From Reticulitermes speratus (Eukaryota > Arthropoda > Insecta > Blattodea > Rhinotermitidae): a stretch of DNA of 64,000 bases. The DNA lies in contig JAJKFL010000008.1 of the NCBI GenBank assembly GCA_021186555.1, positions 13,695,936 through 13,759,935 on the forward strand. The letters run 5' to 3'. Every line of letters begins with the position of its first letter. Within the stretch, counting starts at the first letter, position 1. Made by a program: the position numbers and the translations under genes. This document shows positions 48,501-55,900 of the stretch, piece after piece. The notes under the pieces were generated by a model. It made no database searches, was not told the DNA's origin, and was given only the letters and a program-made list of their open reading frames with translations.

Positions 48501-49579
48501 ATTGTAATAGTTATTGTTTGAATTGCAAACAAGCATCTATTGCAGCATTTCATCTTCACTTTCAGGGATATGTCCCTGTGTCTCTTGTTTGTATCACTGT
48601 GCATTCATCCACAGTGATAAAAACCACAGGAGACAGAAGCACATATCCCTGAAAGTGAAGATGAAATGCTGTAATAGATGCTTGCAATGCAAATAATAAC
48701 TTTTACCATATACATTCTGTACTATACTTAAAAAAAATGTAACCATTGCAATGTATTATTGCACATCTGTTATAACTAGCCATTAGTGTATTTTTCTTTG
48801 TTGAATGCCTTCCTGAAGATGGGCGAGAAAGGCCAAAACTGGTAGGAGGTTTATCACACATTGCTTATCATTGTATCTAATTATAGTGCAGTTGTTGGTA
48901 TATGTATGGTGAAGGCATTGTTTCTTTTAGGCCTGTGTGTTCTTTGGGCTGGGATAGCATAGTCGGTATAACAACTCACTACAAGCTGGACGGTCCGGGG
49001 ATCGAATCCTGGTGGGGGCCTACCCAGCCTCCTGTACAATGGGTACCGGGTCATTCCTGGGGGTAAAGCGGCCGGGGCGAAGTGTTGACCACCCACCCCC
49101 ATCTAGTGCCGAGGTTAAGGAAAGAGTAGCTATACCTCTACTCCCCCTCTGGGCCTTAATGGCCTGTACTAGGGTGACCTTTACCTTTACCTGTGTGTTC
49201 TTAAATTACTGGTTTTTATACACACACACAAACGCACACTTTAACCACTGAACATTGTTGGATATAGCAACTTTTGTCATTTCAGTAATTGTTGCATCCC
49301 TTCTGTGAGCTCTGTAATTTTTATAGCAGTAGTGTGAAGGCTGAAAACCAGTATGGGAAGCTGATGAATTTAAAATAGCCAAGAATCACTGTAGGTATGG
49401 ACTTTTTCACAGGCCTCCAACTTTCCAAAGAGGTGACAAAAGTCTCAGGACCAAAACTTGTTGACTTCAAGCGTGTCCTGAAAGAAGATAACACCTTTGT
49501 GCAGAACGTGAATCAGCTACGTGAAGAAGTTGAGGCATTCTCACGAACATTCCCCTTGCCAGGTTATCCTGACTACTGA
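31611..49579 (+). CDS. Shmt: Serine hydroxymethyltransferase, complete, 8 coding exons
   Basis: PLP enzyme that interconverts serine + tetrahydrofolate and glycine + 5,10-methylene-tetrahydrofolate. Exons: 31611-31810, 35639-35814, 37204-37386, 40179-40391, 41706-41878, 44760-44934, 47058-47174 and 49413-49579 (TGA). Phases join cleanly to 1,404 nt and 467 aa, against about 483 aa in human SHMT1. Visible marks: [11 protein letters not shown] and NKYSEG near the N terminus, [16 protein letters not shown], the PLP-contacting Asp/His in FSDMAHVSG (about residues 213-220), the Schiff-base lysine in [13 protein letters not shown] (about K243), and [16 protein letters not shown]. The start is the ATG that puts MSGDVLS about 20 residues before the conserved SDPELFELI. 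An acceptor (TTCATAG) ends at 31593, so an upstream non-coding or leader exon is likely. No mitochondrial presequence is visible in this form. Introns 3, 6 and 7 carry nested transposons. Confidence 0.95.
31811..34225. other. Shmt intron 1, nothing recognised
   Basis: AT-rich intron DNA with no recognised repeat up to the foldback relic at about 34.23 kb. The rest of the intron, 34350-35638, also gave nothing firm. Confidence 0.5.
34228..34345 (-). repeat. Decayed hammerhead-family repeat
   Basis: TTTCAAGCTTCCGC, GCTCTTCTGGGATATT and GTTTGTTACCAG match the reverse complement of the foldback at 52.16-52.28 kb over about 85 bp. It then continues into a worn hammerhead end (AGACUGAUAGGUUGUCCC, then AAAAC, on the minus strand). 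This links the 52 kb palindrome family to the hammerhead family. Confidence 0.6.
36390..36700 (+). repeat. tRNA-derived SINE, family A
   Basis: Pseudo-tRNA head GATAGTGTAATCAGTATAG, decayed B box (GGTATGAATTCCAGC), then CCCACCCAGCCTCC and AGTGGGTACCAGGGTTC, and a 3' end ACAACTTTACCTTACG. In Shmt intron 2. Confidence 0.7.
37480..37600 (+). repeat. Imperfect tandem duplication, about 75 bp unit
   Basis: Two copies share AGTATTTATGCCTGTGC / AGTGCCTATGCATGC and ATGAGAATGTGTATCA / ATAAGAATGTGTATAA. In Shmt intron 3. Confidence 0.5.
37996..38036 (-). ncRNA. Hammerhead-like motif, degenerate
   Basis: Minus strand: CTGAGAC, GGAA / UUCC-type stem II with loop containing AGAGCUGA, GAAACGTC. Stem I does not pair clearly. 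The flanking GGACTTTGTCCATTG is shared with the 46.2 kb foldback arms, so the two are relatives. Confidence 0.55.
38412..38655 (+). repeat. tRNA-derived SINE, family B
   Basis: Box A-like GTGGCCATGCGGTCTAAGG and a full B box GGGTTCGAATCC at tRNA spacing, with a Leu/Ser-like long variable arm. About 180 bp of unrelated body follow, ending CTGTTGCACCATGGGAAAA. Not a functional tRNA: the acceptor stem does not close. Confidence 0.75.
39058..40178. other. Rest of Shmt intron 3, nothing recognised
   Basis: Apart from the CA repeat, a short inverted match flanks it (AACTTCAGTAACAG near 39690 and CAGTGACTGAAGTTGG near 39581). No element was identified. Confidence 0.45.
39528..39560. repeat. CA microsatellite
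   Basis: About 13 CA units after TTTTACACAC. Simple repeat in Shmt intron 3. Confidence 0.9.
41345..41525 (+). repeat. Imperfect tandem duplication, about 100 bp unit
   Basis: AACAGTATCAGGAACCAATA occurs twice (starting about 41351 and 41448), each followed by a CATATGGCTAT or CATGTGGCTAT block, GATTGAT/GATTAGA and TATTGTCATTCCAAAG or TATTGTCAATCCAAAG. Two diverged copies in Shmt intron 4. Confidence 0.8.
42025..42197 (+). repeat. Imperfect tandem duplication, about 86 bp unit
   Basis: GGACATTTTTAGTCTTACA starts both copies, and AACTAAGGGATCTT followed by CTGATGG ends both. A pair of diverged tandem copies in Shmt intron 5. Confidence 0.85.
42198..43730. other. Shmt intron 5, nothing recognised
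   Basis: No recognisable element between the tandem duplication and the LINE fragments. Open frames here lack family landmarks. Confidence 0.5.
43735..44620 (+). mobile_element. RTE-type LINE fragments
   Basis: 43735-43850 holds a piece like [17 protein letters not shown]. From about 44060 a second piece reads [44 protein letters not shown], and later DWIYLAHG, closing with TTTCTTGAGTGGCTGATTGG and the family's 3' signature. Stops and shifts are present. Whether these are one or two insertions is unclear. Confidence 0.7.
45005..45458. mobile_element. piggyBac-type MITE, 450 bp, TTAA ends
   Basis: TTAA-CCCTTTCCACTCGAA at 45005 and TTGAGTGGAAAGGG-TTAA ending at 45458 form terminal inverted repeats with the TTAA duplication typical of piggyBac. 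It carries no transposase, and holds a complete Tigger-type MITE (45121-45282) and a 20-base C run (45070-45089). In Shmt intron 6, starting about 70 bp after exon 6. Confidence 0.85.
45121..45282. mobile_element. Tigger/pogo-type MITE nested in the piggyBac MITE
   Basis: TA-CAGTAGAACCCGGATAAGA at the left and CTTAACAGGGTTCTACTG-TA at the right: inverted repeats with a TA duplication. 158 bp, non-coding. Confidence 0.88.
46198..46481 (+). mobile_element. Foldback element with central hammerhead, imperfect 11-bp duplication
   Basis: Arms of about 60 bp (46196-46255 and 46385-46449; TTGAGAACC...CCATCGTCCAGGATAAAA and its complement) surround a hammerhead. A non-palindromic tail (46450-46481) follows the right arm. 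AACAAAAAATA (46187-46197) and AACAAGAAATA (from about 46482) look like the target duplication inside the Tigger frame. Confidence 0.75.
46336..46380 (+). ncRNA. Hammerhead ribozyme-like motif with GTC triplet
   Basis: Stem I ATCAC / GTGAT (5 bp), core CTGAAGA, one extra C, stem II GGAAG / CTTCC with loop ACGAGCTAT, GAAA, self-complementary stem III ACGT, and the canonical cleavage triplet GTC. All core bases are kept apart from the extra base. Confidence 0.75.
47885..48150 (+). repeat. tRNA-derived SINE, family A
   Basis: GGGTAGCGTAGTCACTATAG head, perfect B box GGGTTCGAATCCC, then GGCCCACCAGGCCTCC, ATTGGGTACCAGGGGTTC and a 3' end TTTCACCTTTACATT. In Shmt intron 7. Confidence 0.78.
48343..48385 (-). 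ncRNA. Hammerhead-like motif, left arm
   Basis: Minus strand: stem I CCTCC / GGAGG, core CTGAAGA + U, stem II GGGC / GGCC (imperfect), AAAA in place of GAAA, stem III ACTGGT, then GTA. The G12 change would weaken cleavage. Confidence 0.6.
48808..48849 (+). ncRNA. Hammerhead-like motif, right arm
   Basis: Complement of the left-arm motif: CCTTC / GGAGG stem I (one weaker pair), the same CTGAAGA + U core, the same AAAA in place of GAAA, and GTA. The shared core change means the arms were already alike when the change arose, or arose by copying one arm. Confidence 0.6.
48950..49195 (+). repeat. tRNA-derived SINE, family A
   Basis: GGGATAGCATAGTCGGTATA head, B box GGGGATCGAATCC, CCTACCCAGCCTCCTGTAC, AATGGGTACCGGGTC, and a TGACCTTTACCTTTACC tail. 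The best-preserved family A copy here. Lies 38 bp after the 48 kb foldback. Confidence 0.8.
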
Positions 49580-50013
49580 GAATTGTATCATCTGTGACTG
49601 AAGCTGCTCACGGAATGGGAAAACTGTGTCAGTTTCCAAATGCCAGAGTATTACATTCCTCAAGATTTTCACTGCTTCCTGTTGGGAATAAGTGTTTATT
49701 CATTTAATATGTTCCTGTATATTGACAGCTTTTTATTGTGTGTTGTTAACTTGCTCATTACTTTTTAACAATATATTGTACCACGTACTTTGTGCAGCAT
49801 TAATCCTGTGACAGGAATTAGACATAGAGAATCTCAGAATTTTACATATACAGTACTCTCAGAAATTGTTATCACTTCTGAACTACTACTCCAATCACTG
49901 CCAAATTTTGAGTGGACATAGGGAAAAATACATGTGGAACAGCAAGTATTGAATATTGCCTCATATTAATTCGATAATGGAACAACAATAACAGTACTCT
50001 TTAATTTTAAATG
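49580..50013. other. Shmt 3' UTR region
   Basis: Sequence after the Shmt stop. The first clear AATAAA on this strand is at 50454-50459, inside repeat DNA, with an ATTAAA near 50043. The real end is not evident. Confidence 0.35.
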
Positions 50014-50186
50014 TACAGTCGAACTCGGTTATAACAAATCACAAATTAAAAAACCAACAAATGCACTGTATTTCCACAAGTATTGTCTAATGCCCCTACA
50101 TATGTTTCAGCTTTACCAAGCCATCATCAGGGGTCCCAAGGTTTACATATACTTAGCATCCATTATTTTCGTCCAATAACATAACA
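50014..50186. mobile_element. Repeat segment with a hammerhead motif beside Tigger-like ends
   Basis: TACAGTCGAACTCGGTTATAAC at the left looks like a Tigger-type end. The following segment (about 50040-50180) carries AACCAACAAATGCACTGTAT and a hammerhead on the minus strand. That flank resembles the flank of the 63.8 kb hammerhead. Confidence 0.5.
50093..50134 (-). ncRNA. Hammerhead ribozyme-like motif
   Basis: Minus strand: stem I CCC / GGG, core CTGATGA + U, stem II GGCUU / AAGCU with loop GGUA, GAAA, self-complementary stem III ACATATGT, GTA. Full core apart from the extra U. Downstream of Shmt, antisense to it. Confidence 0.72.
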
Positions 50187-50649
50187 TACAGTAAAACCCC
50201 GATTTAATGTTCCCGCATTTAATGAATGTGGCCCAACAATAGTACACCAACAAGTGAACCAGTGTTCTTCTCCTCTTATCTCCGGCCACCTCATCCCAGA
50301 TTGGCGTAGATGGTAGGTGGGGATAGCTCTCATCTCTGATCAGCTGTGCTGTTTTTTTTTATCATATCAGGTATTTACAGTGGCCTGTTTTTTAATTTTT
50401 TTTTATATATTTTTGGCCTTCTGGTTCAGAACTGTTATCGTGAATCGTCGCAAAATAAACCTTCATATACCAAGGGCTACCTGTATATATGCATTTTACT
50501 GCGTTTTAGTTACATTCTAGGAAATTGGTTTGGGGTTTATAATTTTTCCCATTTAAAATAATGGGAAACAGGCTCCCAGTTAGCATTTTTGTGCAGAACA
50601 TCTAATTTTCAGGAACACATTACTGACGTTAAACGAGAGATGGCTGTAT
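50187..50649. mobile_element. Probable Tigger-type MITE, diverged ends
   Basis: Left end TA-CAGTAAAACCCCGATTTAA and the reverse complement of the right end, TA-CAGCCATCTCTCGTTTAAC, share the CAG start and CG-TTTAA core with a TA on each side. No transposase. The ends are diverged, so support is moderate. Confidence 0.5.
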
Positions 50650-52145
50650 TTGTTAGAGGAGAAATTTAAAAATATAACAATAGCACATCAACATTGCGCA
50701 GCCTTAGTTGGGTTTTCAATGTAAACGTGTTATGTTTGTTAAACTGCAACGTCTTACATGCCTCATCACCAATAACTGGCAGCTGAATATGTACTCTGAT
50801 CCCAACATGAATACGAAAAATTAATTCAGAAAGAAACAAGATGCAGTTTATGTTAATGAAGTTGTTTAATTCAGGACGTTACACACATATTTCACTAAAC
50901 ATGCTCATAGTTATTACACTGATTTTAAAACCCAGACATTCTTGATGTTCATGTCCTTGTCATACTGTGGCAATATATATTATTGTGCAGTGCTGGCATA
51001 CTCTGCACCGTCCCTAAAGTTACCTAGAAAAATAGCATCAATTTCTAAGCAGTTATTATTGAAAAGTCATTAATTTTCCACATTTTCAGCCATTTCTTTA
51101 ATTATACATAGAATAAAATTATTGTTAATATTAAATACATATTTACTCTTCTTCACGTTTTTCTCCCTAGTTTTTACTTACAGCTCTTCTATTATATAGT
51201 TCTATTTCACTTTTCATCGACTTTTGATTAGAATGTCAGGACTGTTATTTCTTGTGCATTTTCTAACCCTTCAGGGCCACGTAAATGCAGTGGGTACTCT
51301 GCCGATGCTTGGAATTTAAATGGCTGCATGTTCTTGGTGACGTATTTGTATGACTTCAGGCATTTTAGCTGCACACGGCTGATGAAATGTCATACAGATA
51401 ATGCAGGCCGGGGGGGGGGGGTTATAAGGAAAAAAAACCTTCAATAGCTGCTTATTATTACTGCAATACATAAAGATATGGATCAAATAATATCCCCAAA
51501 TTCTTTATAAATAATTTTTATGTAACTGGAATGGTCCCAGTTTAATACCAAATGGATAAAAACAGTGCAAAAAGGAAGACTGCATACAGCTATGACTGAA
51601 CAGTGAAAGGGATCAAGACAGAAAACAGTTGATTTCATCAGCACTCCTTTTCTGATCTAAATGCCATTAGATATCTATATACATAAGTCTGAGTAAGTGT
51701 TCCAATGCAATACAATAAAACAAGTACTTGTAGCCTGTAACTGCATAAGAGTGGAAGAAAGTGTACTACTATTGTGTTGCACCTTATATACACAGTATAA
51801 ACACTCGGCTGCATATATGAAACACCTTATGATGGTCAAAAACAGGCTGAAATACATGATACCACATTTTATGTCATTATCTAATGGTTGACATAATATA
51901 TGATTACACTGTGATACAGTGGCTGTGAAATCTAATATTAAAGTTCTCTTTTGTGATTTTAACTCAAATTCAGTATACCTTTTATTCCTGAATCTTCATT
52001 ACATGAAGCACCCTTCCATGATACTGCCACAGAAGACGTTTTCGTAACAAAATCAAAATAAATTGGCAGGAACATTTGTAAATAAGCACAAAGAATTAAT
52101 CTCAATGAATTTCATGTTATGTTCTTGATAACTATAGTGTCCAGC
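50650..52145. other. Convergent 3' flanks of Shmt and GET4
   Basis: AT-rich, with a G12 run at 51410-51421. No gene or repeat family was recognised. Part may be GET4 3' UTR. On the minus strand the first AATAAA after the GET4 stop is at 52541-52536. Confidence 0.4.
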
Positions 52146-52158
52146 TTACTGCATTCAT

Positions 52159-52284
52159 GAGATCTGCGCTCTTCTGGAATATTACGTGGCATCGTGTGGT
52201 AATTAAAATTACCACACAATGCCGCGTAATATCCCAGAAGAGCGCAGATCTCATCAACATTGTGGCGGAAGCTTGAAATCAAGG
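52159..52284. mobile_element. Foldback element with exact 13-bp target duplication
   Basis: A near-perfect palindrome at 52157-52254 (GATCTGCGCTCTTCTGG arms, centre AATTAAAATT) is followed by a one-sided tail CAACATTGTGGCGGAAGC. TTACTGCATTCAT occurs at 52146-52158 and 52285-52297. The tail and arm are shared with the 34.2 kb relic that runs on into a hammerhead end. Lies within the presumed GET4 3' UTR. Confidence 0.82.
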
Positions 52285-52989
52285 TTACTGCATTCATCCT
52301 AAGAGGTTTATCCTGAATAACAAACGTATAACTACATTACAAGAAAAATCTCTACAAATGAAAATATTTACATGATTTGAGTTGATGCTTCAATGGTATC
52401 TGTATTATTATTTATAAAAAACAATACAACACACCCATGATTTTGGAAAACATGATTTCATTGAAAATATGATTTTGTCGCATGGTCAATGCACACCTAA
52501 CGTTCATTATGCACTCAGGTATAATAAATCAATATTTTATTAATGTAATCAATAAAATGCAATTCTGGGGCAAGGGCCACTCCAATTACATGCACATGCT
52601 TATCTATTAGTCTTAATGCCTTATTCTCACCTCTCACACACCTGACCAACATTACCAGAAAAAAGGGGAAAGATTGTGAAGTTAGATATGTTTGCAAGAA
52701 AAACCTGTGTTGGATGTTACAAGACTCTAATGCTGTCTATTATTTTTACCTTCTCCTGTAGTCATTCTCTGCACTCACACATTATTAAATGGACAAAGCT
52801 TGTACTACTTTATCCATTAGAATTTCCTTTTCTCTGCATTGCTGGTTGAACTAGAAATCCTGGCAAGTGAGGGGTGTGCAGTGTTATTGGAAGCTACAGG
52901 AGTAGACGTACTCTGTGTCATCTATCAGGATTGTTGCACCACCACTCCAGGACACACCACTTCTCCCATCACTATCCTGCATTATTACA

Positions 52990-55900
52990 TCAATCCAACT
53001 CATCAGTCTCCATGTGCTGACGTGATGTGGAAGCCCTTGGGTGTGATGCTAACTCTTCTTCAGACTCTGAATCATCCAAACCACTCAGGAAGGTCTGAAG
53101 AAGATTTCCTGTAATCAAGTGTTAATGACTTAAGCAGGGGTTAACCACTTATCAGAACAATGGATGATACAGACAACAACCAGTAATACAATGTCTTAAA
53201 TACATACTGAATTAAATTATTTACTGACATTTTTACCCAAAATCTGTGTGAAAGTTGTGGCACATAAGATACAACTACTATTTCTTAAGAGTATAATTCT
53301 ACATAACCTATCTGTTGAAAATCTATGGTCAGAACTGAAAAAAAATGGCTTGAGAAAAATGTAGGGTTTCCAGTCCTTCCTGTATAATTCATAACCATTG
53401 TCTAACTTATATTTCTCCATGTCTGACACATGTACAGATTGCTACATACTGTTGCTAATTTCAACACAAAGTCTTATGAATGAGATGAACTCCTTGACTA
53501 TATTGAATTCAAAGACACAATCACCACATCAAAATAAGTCCCACTGACAACAAGACATTCAGTTCCCTAAAGTGTGACCAGCATTTAATAAGTCTCATAG
53601 AAATTTACCAACACCAGTAAATTTCTACCAGGCTAAATGCTATCATCCCCAAAACATAATCTTTGTAGTCACCACTCTAAGAACCTGAGATCTCACACAA
53701 TTCACACATTCTGTAACAAATGTAGCATTCACTTACGTATTTATTACATTGGGATTTTCGTCTTCTGGGTTATTACATGGGGCAATCTTGTAGGTGGTTA
53801 CTGAAGTTTTGGAAGAGCCTGCAGTCTCTATCTTCAAAGTTGAAAAATGTGGCAACGAGTTCCTTCAAAACTTTCGTAACCATTACTATGCTACGCAGTG
53901 TTGTAATACAGAAAGTACGGTCTAAATCTTCTCATACATCTACTACATTATTTGTAGGATTTTGTTATTAATGACAACTGGGGTCCATATGCAGATATAG
54001 CAACTGCTACTATTAACATTAACACTTAAATTTATTGTTTACATTTTGAGTATGACTGGAATCTACAGTTTCTTACTATAGAAAGTACAAGCAGAATTAC
54101 TAGTGTGAAAGTCAGTGAGTGGCATTATTGAGATACAAGCTATATAACAACTGTATGAAGTCAAATTGGTGGTACCAGCTACACTTCACACATACCAAAG
54201 AGACCTTGAGACCGTGGAAGTGGTGGAGGAACTCCGAAGAATATCTGTGCTATCTTGTCCAGATATTCAATGTAACTTGGATCTCTCTCAATGCTTGTCT
54301 GGTACTGCTGACACAGAACTGTGAATGCTGCCAATTTTCCACTGCACACATGAAAATCATATTAGAACACAGGACTTGCATTACTATTCATATTACACAG
54401 CTGTTTGTTTTGGATTTATAACCAAAGTCATAATTACAGTTGTGAAGCCACAATGTTGACAAAGTGGAATTTCACCCCAAATAAAATCTTACTTGATAAA
54501 ATGTGATGCAATTTGCCTTGGTTGTGTGATGTGTAGATATGCACATATGATGTATCACTGTGGTGGTTCATCAACTTCTTTCTCATTTTTAGTACAGTCT
54601 CTGCCTTTTGGGCTTTACTATAGGGGTTCATATGAAACTAACTTTTGCCATATTATTAAGAAATATTCACTTGTAAGCATAAACACAGGTAGTCCCATCC
54701 AGCTTAACATTTAAAGTACGAATGTTAGATATATCTAACACAGCCTAGTGGCAGGCGAAATACAGTAGACCGTTGTATGAGGTTGAAACATAGAAGCTCC
54801 ATCAGGAAGTGTCTCAAGTTTAGTCTTCTGGCAGCTTTCATAGCAGTGTGGCATATCAGATATTGTTTTGCATTGGCATACTGGCATATATTGTGACAGT
54901 GGCGGATTGGTTATGTACTGCAATCCACAATTTTTTGTAACATATTTATTGACAAAGCTTCAGGTGGTATTTTTCACAGTCGTGTTTGAGGTTACATTAT
55001 CGGCGCCGAACTGGTAAATATTGCATAACTTCAGTGGCGGATTGTAAGGAAGTACTCCTTACTGGTTGTTATCTGTATTTGTTCTTCAGTGTTTACTGAC
55101 ACAGTTTCATCCACATTACTTTCCCAGTGACCCAATCATTATTGTATAGACAAATTTTATATCAGTGGTGAATTGTCAGTAACTTTCACCTATTTGACTT
55201 AGTTGGGACCCCTTGAAATGGAACCTCAAAAGCGAGCTAGATATTCAAAACCACTCGAGCCAGACGAAATAGAGGAAGTACTGATGGATGAGGAACTGGA
55301 AGAGACAGACGAACTGATGGAATCTCGTGTGCAGTCCTCATCCTCAGAAGACGAAGATAGTACTGAGGAAACCGAAGTTACGTTTTGGGCTAGAAGACCC
55401 GGGGATTCGTCAAATGTCTTTGATTTCATTGGACCTCCACATGGCGTCAACCGATCAGCTGCCTCAGATATAAATGCAGAATCCTCTCCCTTTTCAATCT
55501 TCATTCTCTTCTTCAGGCAGATTTTTCAAATTACACTAGATGACACGAATCGCTACTTCCATCAGTATATGGCATCCAAAGACACAGCAAGCACTTCAGC
55601 ACAACCACCTGATATTACGATCGAAGAAATATAGATAGGCATGATGTTTACATTCTCACAAACATACACGCTCCTCCCGTTGAAGGCAATTTCACCGACG
55701 AATCTGGCCGTGCTATCAAACCTACTGTAGTAGAAGACTACACTACCTACATGGGGTTTGTGTGACAAGTCAGACAGAATGGTGAACAGCTATGGAATTG
55801 CCCAGAGAATGTGGAAGTGGACAAAGAAACTGTTTTTCCACCTCACAGACATGACCATACTGAATGCGTTTCTCATCCATAAGTTGTGTGGCGGCAACAT

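Larger units (their letters stand above)
48247..48912. mobile_element. Foldback element with two hammerhead-like motifs
   Basis: Inverted arms of roughly 290 bp (48281 onward and up to 48912) with a short unpaired centre near 48595, and a non-palindromic left tail (48247-48280, ATCCATGTTCCGTGCAGT) shared with the 15.7 kb element. Each arm has one hammerhead-like motif, left on minus and right on plus, both pointing outward. No coding frame, and no target duplication recognised. Confidence 0.8.

Noticed and set aside
55226-55504. Serine-rich minus-strand frame
   Set aside because: It is the shadow of the acidic N terminus of the piggyBac transposase on the other strand.
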